The notes: a model not told the origin generated them from the letters alone. A stretch of 64,000 nucleotides of DNA from Tubulanus polymorphus (GCF_964204645.1 NC_134027.1:15052485-15116484), one strand, 5' to 3'. Positions 22,418-34,474 are shown, counted from the first letter of the stretch. A program made the numbers and translations.

Positions 22418-24770
22418 TTGCGCAAACTCGCTCGAATCATGTCTACCAACGAGGAACAAAAACTCAAGGCCAAGAATAATCGTCGAACAGCCAAGAGTAA
22501 CTTTACGAGAGCCGTTAATACGTTGGATGGCTACATAGCAGCGAACAGACCGATGGCGGAGACTGAAGAGATGTTTATCGACGTTGAAAGAAGATTTAAA
22601 ACAGTTGAATCGTGCCATGACCTATATTGCAGCTATTTAACTGATATCGAATACGATACCGAAGAATCGTGGATAAATGAACTGTCAGATAAGTTTCATC
22701 ATTTACATTGTAAATACAACGATATTCGTCGTGTTACCGGTAGATGTTAAGCAGCCATTACCGTCTGAATCGTCCGATGAACCTACCGTGAAAGTTCATG
22801 TCGAGAAAATGCCGTTCCCTACGTTCGACGGAAAAGTGGACGAATATTTGATATTCAAGCGAGATTGGAAACGAATTGTCGAATCTCAGTATGGCAGATC
22901 AGCGGAAACGTTGTACCTATTGAATAAAAAACTGTCAGTAGATGTTAAGAAATGGATAATCGGTCAATCTAACTATGAAGGTGCGTGGAAAATCTTGGAC
23001 GAAGTATTTGGTGATTCGCGTCGTGTAAGCGATACTTTGATATCTGAGATTGAGCGTTTCAAACCGTTGTCGGACTCGTATGATGCACGATTATTGTCTT
23101 TCTACCATCTCGTCTTGAAAGCATTAAATGTTCTAAACGAATATCAGAGAAAAAGTGACATAGATAACAGTACAACACTGGGCATTATAGAACGCAAATT
23201 GTGCCTGGATGATCGTATAAAATGGGCCGAAACACAGCGTCATGAAAATATTCAGCCTTCAGTCGACACATTCTTATCGTGGCTATCAGACAAGATTTGG
23301 GTGCGAAATGTTGCATGTGCTGATCTCAGAAATCCTAGTAGAAGATCGGGGCTAGTATCCCACGTCACTGAACACGCCGGTAATTCGTGGAATTCAAAGA
23401 ATGGTGGTTCGCAAAATGAGTCAACTCGTGATCGAGAACATCCATCGTGGAATCCAGCAACAAAGCCGAAACACTGCTGGTATTGTAAAGCTGACCATTT
23501 AGCCATCGATTGCGCCGTGTTCAAACGTCTATCTCCAAATGAGCGTCTTAGAGAAACCAATGAAAATCGGGTGTGTTATTTCTGTTTGAAAAAACACAGA
23601 TTCCCATGTATGACGCGAAAAGTAAAATGCACAGAGAAGACTAACGATGTAGCCTGTTCGTACCATCATCACCCGTTGTTACATGGAGCTGATTTCAAAA
23701 AATGCGACTCTAATAACTGTATCAGTTCGAGCCAGAAATTGCTACCTATTGTTACCCAGAAAATAGGCAACCCGGAAGATGAAACTTGGGTAACAGGAAA
23801 TATTTTACTCGACTCAGGTAGTGATTTATGTCTCATTCGCAACGCATTCGCACGAAAACTAGGTATACGCGGTGAACCGGAACAGTTAAATTTCACTATA
23901 GCGTCGGGCGAAACCATAAATCGAGCATGCTGTGCGTACGATGTATTAATTCGCGGTGAAGATGAATCTGAATATCGTGTAAAACTGAAAGGCATAGATA
24001 AGATTACCGAAGATGCGCAACACGTCGACATGAAACCGTTAGCTGGAAAATTCGGCATCGATGAAGATAGGATTTCGCGGAGCGGAGGGCCTATCGATAT
24101 TCTAATCGGAATTGATCATATTGACTTTCACACGGGGAATACTACCAAAATTGAAAACCTAGCTCATCGTGAAACATGCATAGGTCCAGTGATATATGGT
24201 GTAAATTCGTTATCTGGTTTGAAGGAACGTAGCTCGCTAAACACCATAGTTGAAAAATTCGATTTACAACAATTTTGGACAGTCGAATCAATGGGCGTTG
24301 ACATCCGAAATGCAGAAAATGCTATGAGTAAATCAGTAGTAACTCCGTATCGAAAGAATTTAACACCTCGTGATAATAGGTTAGTAAGCGATTTGTGTAG
24401 TAAAGCTAAGATCGAACACGGACAATGGACAATTTCAGTTCCATGGAAGAACTACCCTCAAAATCTACCGTACAATTATTCTCAGGTTAAAGCGAAACTG
24501 ATTAGCACCGAAAGGCGATTGTTAACGAAGTCATCAAAAGATGCCGAGATGTATGATCAACAAATTCGTGATCTCGTTGATAATGGCTCGGCAAGAATAC
24601 TTAGTAACGAAGAAATCCGAATGCTAGTGGGACCGGTTCATTATATCAGTCATCATGCGGTATATCGCGACGACAAGCCACCGCATCCATGCAGAGTGGT
24701 ATTCAACCTAGCAGCTGCATATCGCGGTCATGTGCTCAACAATTACATAGTCAGTGTGGCGATCACTTAA
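22418..24770 (+). pseudogene. BEL/Pao Gag, protease and start of reverse transcriptase
   Basis: Gag starts at about 22,439 (MSTNEEQK) and shifts frame near 22,735. The second frame carries the BEL capsid-like domain (PFPTFDGKVDEYLIFKRDW, of the DUF1759 type), two zinc-binding clusters (CWYCKADHLAIDC and CYFCLKKHRFPC), and a DUF1758-type aspartic protease (LLDSGSDLCLI). The reverse transcriptase begins with HYISHHAVYR and CRVVFNLAA before a stop at 24,768-24,770. Family knowledge: BEL encodes one Gag-Pol polyprotein, so the shift near 22,735 and the later breaks are probably decay. The remaining reverse transcriptase is in the next feature. Confidence 0.9.
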
Positions 24771-25255
24771 ATGATTTGTTAGGTGTTTTACTGCGGTGGA
24801 GAGAAAACCTTGTGCCCATCGTCGGTGATGTAAGTCGAATGTTTCATCAGGTTCTAATGGACCCAGTTTCCAGACATACACACCGTTTTCTCTGGCGTAA
24901 CTTCGAAACAACTCGAGAACCCGACATATACGTAACTAACGTCTGGACATTCGGAAACATCGCGTCTCCGACATTGCAAACTTAGCCCTAGACATGACAG
25001 CGAAACAAAATTTAATTGATTATCCCGATGCTGCCGCAACTATACTGAATCAAAGATATATGGATGACATTGCTGAAAGTGTAAACAAAACGGAAACAGC
25101 AGAAAAGCGTATCACTGAAATTGATAAAGTACTAGAAACCGGTCATTTCAAAATCAAGTCATGGTCATCCAGTGAATCATTCCCTGGTATCTCGAGCAAT
25201 ACAGGCGATGAGAAAGTTCTGGGTACGGTGTGGAATAAAGACAGTGACAAGTTTC
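24771..25255 (+). pseudogene. BEL/Pao reverse transcriptase, truncated
   Basis: This continues the reverse transcriptase in two further frames. The first has LLGVLLRWRENLVPIVGDVSRMFHQV, and after a break the second has the catalytic YMDD at about 25,060 and the following connection (HFKIKSWSS). The sequence ends abruptly at about 25,245-25,260, where it joins Polinton copy 1. RNase H, integrase and the 3' LTR are absent. The junction has no obvious LTR terminus, so it is probably a deletion or recombination breakpoint rather than an insertion edge. Confidence 0.88.
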
Positions 25256-25516
25256 ATTTTCATATATTTCAGTTATTATTTTTTTAATATCATTAATAAT
25301 AAAATCCTCATCTAATTCATAAAATCTTAAAGACTCGGTAATCTTTTCTACATTAAAAGTTTCTTTAACTATTGTTTTTTCATTCTCAAATGTTGTTTCG
25401 TTAGAAAATGCAATATTTTTAATATGAGTTATTACATCATTAATGTTAAATTTCATTTCTTTCTCACGTTTAAAATCAAATCCAAAACATATACTCGGTC
25501 CAACAGTTATATTCAT
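25255..25516 (-). pseudogene. Polinton copy 1: remnant of the 119-residue protein
   Basis: This matches the N-terminal two thirds of the copy 2 protein at 58,747-59,106 (MNITVGPSICFGFDF at the start, then FNINDVITHIKNIAFSNE). It carries a short deletion in the middle and is truncated at the BEL junction. Function is unknown. It starts just after the capsid candidate, as in copy 2. Confidence 0.85.
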
Positions 25517-25523
25517 TTATATA

Positions 25524-26252
25524 GTCAAAAAATCTACATCTTATAACTAATTCATAAATTACGGGAAAATTATTTAAATCAATTAAGTAACCATTATGAT
25601 TTCTTATTTCTAATTTAAAATTATTAAAATGTGGAATACAAGGTTTAAATTCGAATTCTGATAAATAATAATTAATTTGTCTTCCAAAGTGTCTAACATT
25701 TTTTAATGGTAAAATATTTAATATACTAGAATTACAAATGGTATCTTTAGTTGCTTCAAATGTTTTTGTAGGATCAATTAAATTACAATAAATATAGAAA
25801 TGTGTGTAAGGTACTAAGTATGATCTACCTTCTGCGTTTACTGTAACATCTGGGTTTATTCCTAACAGTTTAGCTAAAGGTTTTCTTACTGTAACTTTAA
25901 ATTGTTCATCATGAGCTAACCTAATCTTTATTTTATTAGAACTATCACTTTTTGAAAATGTTAAATCCGGAATCACTTCCTAATTTAGCTCGAGCTTTTT
26001 TTATTAATTTCTTGCGCTAATGTATCTAAATTATATAATCCTGGTTTTAAATATATAAAAAACCATTTATTCCTTTTTTTGTAAAAGATTGAAAAAATTA
26101 AATGTTCTAGACTTTTATTCGATATATTGTAAATATATATTTACTAATTTTAAATCTACACAATTTTTAAATTCTCTATCTAATTGTACTAGTAAATTAT
26201 GTGATTTTGAAATTGTAAGTCTTCTAGAATCAACAAATATTCTATATTCCTT
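25524..26252 (-). pseudogene. Polinton copy 1: remnant of minor capsid candidate
   Basis: This is collinear with the copy 2 gene at 59,123-59,926. The C-terminal block (THFYIYCNLIDPTKTFEA ... FPVIYELVIRC) is conserved. Several indels and a TAA near 25,981 break the frame, the normal stop is lost, and the first codons are removed at the gypsy-3 junction near 26,252. Confidence 0.85.
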
Positions 26253-26263
26253 TAGATGAAGCA

Positions 26264-28230
26264 GTGAGTATTAAATTACGTCGCGATACGGGTGCCTCTC
26301 AAACTTTAATGTTGGAGAGTCTTTTACCGTTATCTGGTAGTACTTTAATCGGTGAACATGTTCTCATTAGAGGAGTTGGTTCAGAAATAATCAAAGTTCC
26401 ACTCCACAGAGTTTATCTGGATTCTGATTTAGTTCGCGGTTCTGTAGTTGTGGGCGTTCAGTCGTCACTACCTATTTTGGGTGTATCTATGCTCCTCGGT
26501 AATGACTTGGCTGGTGGTAGAGTACACGTTAACCCTTTAGTCACTACAGATCCTCTACTTAATATAGATACTGAAAGTTTAGAGAAAACATATCCTGGAA
26601 TTTTCCCATCATCTGTAACTACTAGGGGTATGTCACGATGTGCTGATAAGATAATGGGATCTAAGCCCTGTTTAGAAAACAAAGAGTTTTCTAATGAAAT
26701 GGTAGATTTAAGTGATTCGTTTCTTGGTCGAATTTTTGACGAAACGCCTACCGGTTTCATTTCATCTAATAAAGATGTATCATCAAGGTCAAACCTTATT
26801 GATTTGCAGAATGTCGAACCAGAGTTCAAGACATTTTTAAATTCTGCTTCCGATTCAATTGAATCATTAACTGATACGCCTTCTGGATATTATTTTCAGT
26901 CTGGAGTGTTGATGCGTAAATGGCGACCTCCAGATGTTCCAGCAAGTAATGAATGGAAAGTTTATCATCAGATAGTTGTTCCAACACCATATCGGAATGA
27001 TATTCTAAGTTTAGCTCATGAAACTTCGCTTGCTGGTCATCTGGGAGTCACCAAGACTTACAACAATGTCTTAAATCACTTTTTCTGGCCTGGTTTAAAG
27101 CGTGATGTTCAAAAATTTTGTGCAACCTGTCGAACATGCCAGGAGTCTGGTAAGCCTAACCAGATAATACCCCCTGCACCTCTTATTCCGATTCCAGCGT
27201 TCGGGGAGCCGTTTGCAGAGGTTATTTGCGATTGTGTAGGTCCATTACCGAAAACTAAATCAGGGTTTCAGTATCTGTTGACAATAATGTGTAAAGCAAC
27301 ACGTTTCGCTGAAGCTATACCGTTAAGGAATATAACTGCACCACTTATCTGCAAAGCATTGGTTAAATTTTTTACGCTGTTTGGGTAACCGACATCGGTG
27401 CAGTCTGATCAAGGTTCGAACTTCGTATCCAATATATTCCAACAGGTTATGTATCAGCTAGGAATTAAACAAAATATTTCTAGCGCTTACCACCCTGCAT
27501 CTCAGGGAGCTCTTGAACGTTTCCATCAGACCCTCAAAGCAATGCTTCGAACATATAGTATACAACATGAGAAAGATTGGGATGAGGCAGTACCATTTCT
27601 ACTTTTTGCTATGAGAGAAGCAGTTCAAGAATCCCTGGGATTTAGCCCTTTTGAGTTGGTATTTGGTCACCAGGTTAGAGGTCCATTAAAACTAATTAAA
27701 GAAAGATGGCTTGATAAAACTGATGAAATTAATTTGTTAACGTATATTTCCAATTTCAAAGAACGGTTGTATTCTGCATGGGAATGTGCTCGTATGCACC
27801 TAAAGCAAGCACAGGGACGTATGAAAACCTGGTATGACAAAAAAGCTCGTAACAGAGAGTTCAAAAAAGATGATTAAGTTTTGGTGTTATTTCCACTGAA
27901 AGGTCATCCGTTTAAAGCTTAATTTCATGGTCCGTATGTAGTGCAAGAAAAGGTGAACGATGTGAATTATATTGTTTCAACGCCTGACCGTAGAAAAGCT
28001 ACTCAATTATGCCATATTAATATGTTGAAACTTTACATAGATCGTCCACAGTCTGTCGGTATGATTTCAATTGCTGAAAATAATACTAATGAAATATGTA
28101 TTTCAAACTATATTGAAAATCCATTGCATCTAGAATCTGATTTCGATAATTCTAAATTAGCTACTATTGCACCTGGTTTCAATAACAGCAAGGTAATAAG
28201 CAGAAAAAGTATGTCATTTAGGTTCAAAAG
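26264..28230 (+). pseudogene. Gypsy-3 protease and integrase
   Basis: The protease active site RRDTGASQTLML is at the very start. A long linker leads to the integrase zinc-binding region (H-x-H in AHETSLAGHLG, then CATCRTC) and the DDE core: D in VICDCVGPLPK, D in MQSDQGSNFVS and E in ASQGALERFHQ. The C-terminal part (YHPASQ to GPYVVQEKV ... LCHINMLKLY) ends near 28,045. The reading frame is continuous but broken by in-frame TAA codons at 27,386-27,388, 27,875-27,877 and about 27,919; a further shift near 28,225 separates it from reverse transcriptase. Confidence 0.88.
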
Positions 28231-28244
28231 AAAAAGATCAATTA

Positions 28245-30247
28245 TTGCAACTTATTAACGACAATAAACATCTTTTTACAGATCAACCTGGTCTAACATC
28301 TCATGATGTCGATGTTGGGGATGCTACTCCTAACAAACAGCATCATTATAGAGTGAACCCACAAAAAGGTGAAATTATGAAACAGGAGGTAATTTCTATG
28401 ATTAAAATGGCCGTAGCTGAGCCTAGTGAAAGTGAGTGGAGTCCTCCGTGCTTGCTAGTACCCAAACCTGGAGGTAAGTGGCGTTTTGTAACTGACTTTA
28501 GAAAAGTCAATGCTGTGACTAAGTCTGATAGTTACCCAATGCCACGAGTCGACGATCTTATTGATCGCATTGGCCGAGCCAAATATGTCAGTAAATTCGA
28601 CCTAACAAAAGGGTACTGGCAGGTACCTCTTTCTGAAAGAGCTAAAGAAATCAGCGCTTTTGTGACCCCCGACGGATTATTTCAATATCGCGTTATGCCT
28701 TTTGGCATGAAGAATTCTGCCGCCACCTTCCAGCGGTTAATGAACAAAGTAGTGCGTGGGCTAGTATGTGTTGTAGTATATTTGGATGATATCATTGTTT
28801 TTTCCGACACTTGGGAAGAACACCTACAACAAATGAAAAATCTGTTTCATAATCTCACCGAAGCTAATCTAACTGTTAATTTAGAAAAAAAGCGAATTTG
28901 GTAAGGTCACAGTTAAATATCTAGGCCATATAGTGGGACAAGGTCAAGTACGCCCCATAGATGCAAAAGTCAAAGCTATAATTGAGTATTCACCACCTTC
29001 TAACAAGCGTGACATCATGCGTTTTTTAGGAATGGCGGGATATTATAGAAAGTTTTGTAAAAATTTCGCAAAAGTCACTGTTCCTTTGACCGAGTTGCTG
29101 AAAAAGGATGCAAAATTTGAGTGGAGTGAAACTTGTGAGAAATCTTTTCAATCAGTAAAACATTTGTTGATGTCAACTCCTATTCTCGCAGCTCCAAATT
29201 TCGATAGACAATTTAAGCTTACTGATTGATCGCATTGGCCGAGCCAAATATGTCAGTAAATTCGACCTAACAAAAGGGTACTGGCAGGTACCTCTTTCTG
29301 AAAGAGCTAAAGAAATCAGCGCTTTTGTGACCCCCGACGGATTATTTCAATATCGCGTTATGCCTTTTGGCATGAAGAATTCTGCCGCCACCTTCCAGCG
29401 GTTAATGAACAAAGTAGTGCGTGGGCTAGTATGTGTTGTAGTATATTTGGATGATATCATTGTTTTTTCCGACACTTGGGAAGAACACCTACAACAAATG
29501 AAAAATCTGTTTCATAATCTCACCGAAGCTAATCTAACTGTTAATTTAGAAAAAAAGCGAATTTGGTAAGGTCACAGTTAAATATCTAGGCCATATAGTG
29601 GGACAAGGTCAAGTACGCCCCATAGATGCAAAAGTCAAAGCTATTATTGAGTATTCACCACCTTCTAACAAGCGTGACATCATGCGTTTTTTAGGAATGG
29701 CGGGATATTATAGAAAGTTTTGTAAAAATTTCGCAAAAGTCACTGTTCCTTTGACCGAGTTGCTGAAAAAGGATGCAAAATTTGAGTGGAGTGAAACTTG
29801 TGAGAAATCTTTTCAATCAGTAAAACATTTGTTGATGTCAACTCCTATTCTCGCAGCTCCAAATTTCGATAAACAATTTAAGCTTACTGTAGACGCCAGT
29901 GATTCGGGTGCTGGCGCAGTTTTAGCTCAAGATGATGATGACGGTTTGGGACATCCTTTTTGTTCTTTTCAAAGAAGTGTGTAGCTGCGCAGAAAAATTA
30001 CTCGACAATTGAGAAAGAATGTCTGTCTATAATCTTAGCTTTAGAACATTTTGATGTTCATACAAGTATGAAAATCTCTCCAGTAGTTAAATTTACAGAT
30101 CACAATCCATTAAATTTCTTGTATAAGATGCAGAACAAGAATAAGCGTCTCATGGCTTGGAGTGTGCTACTGCAGTCGTATGACTTAGACTTAAGACGCA
30201 TTAAAGGACGCTGTAATGTGGTTTCAGATGCCCTTTCGCGCTCATAA
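28245..30247 (+). pseudogene. Gypsy-3 reverse transcriptase and RNase H with internal duplication
   Basis: Reverse transcriptase runs from about residue 1 (NKQHHYRVNPQK) through KFDLTKGYWQVP and catalytic YLDD to NLTVNLEKK. It continues after a one-base shift at an A-run (near 28,900, repeated near 29,565) to KYLGHIVGQGQ and the RNase H start TVDASDSGAGAVLAQ. RNase H continues in another frame after 29,960 and ends SDALSRS at 30,247, the end of pol. The segment 28,560-29,224 is repeated at 29,225-29,889, including the frameshift, so the duplication happened after the gene had begun to decay. Confidence 0.9.
28560..29889 (+). repeat. 665-bp tandem duplication within gypsy-3 RT
   Basis: Unit 1 is 28,560-29,224 and unit 2 is 29,225-29,889. 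Both begin ATTGATCGCATTGGCC and end TTAAGCTTACTG. I noticed only a couple of differences, for example CTATAATTG versus CTATTATTG and GATAGACAA versus GATAAACAA. Confidence 0.95.
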
Positions 30248-30410
30248 TATTACGTAATAATTAATGTGTAATGTATTGTTGAAATATTCCGAATCGTTAT
30301 GTTCTGAAGATTAAATATGTGTTTGTTTGTATTTTTTGTCGAATTTTGTAGAATGTATGTAAGTGTATTTTTTTCTAGAAATACATCTCTGAATGTTTTA
30401 AGGGTGCGGG

Positions 30411-30699
30411 TGTTACCCAGTTATTGTATAGTTATTGTATGTATAGTGTTTATTTGGTATTCTGACTTCAGTCTGTTCAGTGTGAATCATTCAGTGTTTA
30501 TACTTGACTTACCCCTAAAAACTGTACCTATATGAATATCTGTTTACTGACCACTGTCAGTCCCAGCCACAGTACTTTAATAAATGCTCGACGTTGTAAT
30601 ATTATACGTCTGGTGTCGTCGTTAGTTTTATGGGTGTTGTTCGACCCTGGAGCTTGGATCCGAAAAGGAATTGGGTATTTCGGCCCTGGAGTTTAATCC
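30411..30699 (+). repeat. Candidate gypsy-3 3' LTR
   Basis: A purine-rich AAGGGTGCGGG is followed by TGTTACCCAG at 30,411, as expected for a polypurine tract and LTR start. AATAAA occurs at about 30,578. The end is unclear; Polinton sequence resumes by 30,700. The 163 bases from the pol stop at 30,247 to 30,410 are untranslated. Confidence 0.5.
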
Positions 30700-31000
30700 G
30701 TAAGAGTACTTAGGACAAGAAGATTATGTGATATTTTGTAATGAATGTGGATGGCAAAGAAATTTATGGGGTGATGAAAAAACTAGAGATATTCTTATAG
30801 AACCAAAATTAAAATATCTAGATGAAATTTTGAGGATATTTTCTATGGAAGATCATACACCAGAATATAAGTAATGGCTTGAAAAAATGAAAATGATAGA
30901 AAATAAAAATGGTGAAATAACTAAGAAAGATATATTAAAAACAATTATTCCATCAACATGTAACACAAAAGAAAAGAAAATTTATTTATATTTATTGAAT
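30700..31000 (+). pseudogene. Polinton copy 1: zinc-finger gene, middle part
   Basis: This is collinear with copy 2 positions about 60,655-60,955: CNECGW of the last zinc cluster, then DHTPEY and the KTIIPST segment. The 5' part was lost with the gypsy-3 junction, an in-frame TAA replaces a Met codon in DHTPEYMQW, and gypsy-2 interrupts the gene at 31,000/39,590. Confidence 0.88.
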
Positions 31001-31568
31001 TGTAGCGGAAAACGGGGGCAAGGCGGTGCTGCCCTCTCTCTTCGAATATGGGTGTCGTTCTTCTGCTCGTCTCATAAATTCATCGATGTAATCGGCAACC
31101 ATCTAATTTGTCAGGATGTCTAAACAGGTAAAAATCTTATCTTCTTAGCCCGCTACGGAGTTCGCTCACGTCGAATGATTTCTGGTAGTGAAATCAAAAG
31201 GGGAAATAACTAATATCTCGCCGCAAGGGATGATCCTCATGAGAAACCGAGAGAGATAAATATATAAAAATAGCCACGATATGAAAATTCTAATCTAGTG
31301 TATACAGATCGTGGCTATTTTTATATATTTATCTCTCTCGGTTTCTCATGAGGATCATCCCTTGCAGAAAGATATTAGTTATTTCCCTTTTTGATTTCAC
31401 TACCAGAAATCATTCGACGTGAGCGAACTCCGTAGCGGGCTTAGAAGATAAGATTTTTACCTGTTTAGACATCCTGATTACATCGACAAATTTATGAGAC
31501 GAGCAGAAGAACGACCGCCATATTCGAAGAGAGAGGGCAGCACCGCCTTGCCCCCGTTTTCTGCTACA
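31001..31568. repeat. Palindromic 5' LTR of gypsy-2
   Basis: 31,309-31,568 matches the last 260 or so bases of the 3' LTR (39,320-39,589). 31,001-31,308 is the same LTR end in inverted orientation. The two arms meet near 31,308 and differ by an 18-base deletion in the right arm. The remaining 1.3 kb of a normal 5' LTR is missing. The left boundary still carries the mirrored LTR terminus TGTAGCGGAAAACGG. Confidence 0.9.
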
Positions 31569-31570
31569 AT

Positions 31571-31588
31571 TGGTGTCAGAAGTGGGAT
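31571..31588 (+). promoter_or_regulatory. Gypsy-2 primer-binding site
   Basis: TGGTGTCAGAAGTGGGAT starts two bases after the LTR end at 31,568. The position and the leading TGG are as expected for pairing with a tRNA 3' end. Confidence 0.75.
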
Positions 31589-31798
31589 GATTCTCTTTGA
31601 GATTCCAGATTGAGATATTTCTTTTTTATATAGCCTCGCAAGATAACAGATACATATTTTAGTAGATTCTGACAAGTTGCCTTTAGATATAGTCGATAGG
31701 TTTAGTATATATTGCTGCATGTAGTTAGATTATAAGCAAGAACATACAATTTAGACTTCGTATTTTATACAGATTCGAAGTCGTTCAAGTCAGCAAAA

Positions 31799-32855
31799 AT
31801 GAGTTATCCAGTGACTCGTGCATCGCGTGCTCGCATTATGCGTAGTAAAAGTTCAGAAGATATATCAAGTCCAGACGGTCTTGTGAATAACGAGACGTCG
31901 ATAACAGTAGTTCAAGGTGATGTAGGTCCTGTAAGCAGGTCCGCATCGTATCGGTCTAGTATGACCAGTAATCCGACAGGCCAAACGTTCTCTGGCGAGA
32001 GTCAAGATGGAACATGGTCTCGAAGTAGTGGTTCGGCGGATGTAGGTAGAACAAGTTCTTCCGGTTCCCGCAATATAGAACCAAATGTGATCTGTAAGAT
32101 AGAACCAGAAAATTATTCAGGTGACGGATCATGGCAAGATTATAGATTAGGATTTGAAACAGTATCTAGAATCAACCACTGGTCAAACGATGTGAAAGCC
32201 GATTTCCTACTCGCTTCACTACGAGGCGCGGCTAGACAATTAGTTTGTACCAAGTTGGTTAACACGGAAAGATTAGAGTATCAAGAAATCTGTAAGATTT
32301 TAGATGCAAGATTTGGTCCAGGGGATTTCGCAGAAGTCCATCTGGCCGAACTGCGCAATAGAAAACGCAAGAGACATGAGAGTTTAAAAGAATTGGGACA
32401 AGCAGTAATAATACTGTGTGCTCAAGCGTATCCTGAATTCTCTTTGATACAAAGAGACAAGCTAGCCAGAACCCATTTCATTGAAGCATTATCTGATTGT
32501 GAAATGAGAATGAGATTATGGCAATCAGATGTAAAGAGTTTTGATGAATTGATCTCGTATGCGTTGCGTTTAGAAAGTATATATATATATGATGGAATCA
32601 TCAAATGATAGGTTTCCACGAGAAACGTATGTAAGACAAGCGATAGTTTCAGACGAGCTTAAGAAAGAAATGGCGAGTTTAAGAGAAGATGTGCGACGTA
32701 TGTGCAATAGTCGTAGAGATAATCATAAATCTCAGTCGACACCATACAGAGCAAGTAATAACGTAGTTTGTTATAACTGCCAACAAAAGGGTCATATAGC
32801 AAGACAATGTACACAGCAGCCTTTAAACTCTCCCGCGCCGTTCAAAAGGGAGTAG
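31799..32855 (+). pseudogene. Gypsy-2 Gag
   Basis: The frame starts MSYPVTRASRAR at 31,799. A Ser/Gly-rich N-terminal part is followed by a capsid-like domain (YSGDGSWQDYRLGFETVSRIN; DFLLASLRGAARQLV; FAEVHLAELRNRKRKRHESLKELG). The frame breaks in a TATATATATA run near 32,580-32,592, most simply by dinucleotide slippage, and resumes with a single CCHC knuckle CYNCQQKGHIARQC at about residues 60-73 of the second frame. It ends at 32,855, overlapping the protease frame by about 50 bases, which is consistent with a programmed shift into Pol. Confidence 0.88.
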
Positions 32856-34474
32856 GTTCGGCTAGAGTAAATGAAGCAAATCTCCCAAAGAATTTAGAGA
32901 TTCAAGATAAACAAAAGAGTAATGTTTCTAAAGTATACGTACTGTCTAAAAATGATAAATCACAATCAGCGATTTATTTGTCAGCAGTAGTACACGGAGT
33001 GTCTGTGAAGTATCTGGTAGATACCGGTGCTCATAACACAATCATCAGTAATCGTTTGTATACTGAAATTATAAAGAATCACAAGATGAAATTAGAACAA
33101 TCAAATATACGACTCTATGCGGCTGATCATAGTAGTATTAGAGTGAGAGGTACAGCGATCATTCCCTTAGGTCTATTTGGAAAAAATGTACCTTGGGAAG
33201 TGAAAGTGGCTGAAATTAAAGAAGACGCTATTCTAGGAATGGATTTTCTGACAGCGTATGATTGTCATATTCATTTAAAACAGCGGACAGTGACTTGTCA
33301 AGGTCATCAAATTCAGGAGGAGTCAATAGCTCCTATTCATGAGAACACAATATTAATTAGATCAACAGAAAGAATTAAGGTCCCGCCTTTATCTGAGATA
33401 ACTGTGTCGGGCTATATCGAGGAGAAAGATAAACAGTACTTAGGCGAATGGGCGATGGTAGAATCGAACCACAATTGGAAGTTAGGGCCTGAAATGTGTG
33501 TAGCACGTAGTGTAGTGGATACAGAGAAATCACAAATATTGGTTAGAATCGTAAATTTAGGCGATCAGCCGCGAGTATTGTATAAAAATACCTCGATGGC
33601 TAAAATATCAAGAGTGAGAGCTATATGGTCATAGGAAGGGACAAGTGTCAAATCAGATCAAGTTAATCAAGTAGAGAGTAAAGAATCTCTAGAATATCTA
33701 GAAGACTTAATCAAGCGTAGTTGTGAGGGTTTGAGCCCAGAACAATCTAGAAAAGTGCGAAATTCAATTGTGAAATACGCAGATGTATTTGCGAAATCGG
33801 ATATAGATTTAGGGGAAGCGAAAGGAGTTTACCATACTATAGATACTGGTTCAACGCCACCTATCAAACAGCGATTTCGGCGATTACCATTAGCAAAACA
33901 GGTAGAATTAGATAAACTTTTGAAAGATATGATGGATTCCTAAGTGATCGAGAATAGCCAATCACCATGGAGTAGTCCAATAGTATTGGTGACCAAGAAA
34001 GATGGTAACCTTAGATTTTGCTTAGACTATCGGGCTTTAAACGAGTGTACAGTGTCAGACTCCTATCCATTACCTCGAATTGATGATACGATAAGGTCGT
34101 CATCTGGAGCCAAGTATTTCTGTGGAGCCGATCTTCAGGCAGGTTACTGGCAAGTTCCAGTATCGCCTAAAGACAAAGAAAAGACAGCATTTGTAGTCCC
34201 GCAAGGTTTATATCAATTTAGAAAAATGCCTATGGGTCTAAAGAACAGTGGTCCTACTTTTGAGAGACTCATGGAAAGAGTTCTGGAAGGCTTATTGAAC
34301 GACATAGTCCTAGTTTATCTAGATGATGTCATTATATTTGGCAAAGATTTTGAATCGACTTTGACGAATTTAGAAAAAGTTTTTGAGCGCCTACGAGCAG
34401 CTAGGTTGAAACTCAAGCCGAAGAAATGTCATTTCTTCAAAAGTAGTATTGAATTTTTAGGGCACATAGTGTAA
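32807..34474 (+). pseudogene. Gypsy-2 protease and reverse transcriptase
   Basis: The aspartic protease motif LVDTGAHNTII begins about 65 residues in, and ILGMDFL marks the second half of its fold. RT follows with SPWSSPIVLVTKKDG, FCGADLQAGYWQVP and catalytic YLDD at about 34,315. One frame covers the whole stretch, interrupted by TAG at 33,632-33,634, TAA at 33,941-33,943 and TAA at 34,472-34,474. These in-frame stops without indels suggest decay by point mutation. Confidence 0.9.

Larger units (their letters stand above)
26253..30699 (+). mobile_element. Gypsy-3: 5'-truncated Gmr1-like element (integrase before RT)
   Basis: The pol order is protease, integrase, reverse transcriptase, RNase H, then a non-coding 3' end. 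The RT is of Ty3/gypsy type, yet integrase precedes it as in Ty1/copia; this arrangement is known from the Gmr1 group of gypsy-like elements. Gag and the 5' LTR are absent: the sequence starts inside the protease. At both ends it abuts Polinton sequence with about 0.75 kb of the Polinton missing, so a deletion accompanied or followed insertion. A 665-bp tandem duplication lies in RT/RNase H. Confidence 0.88.
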
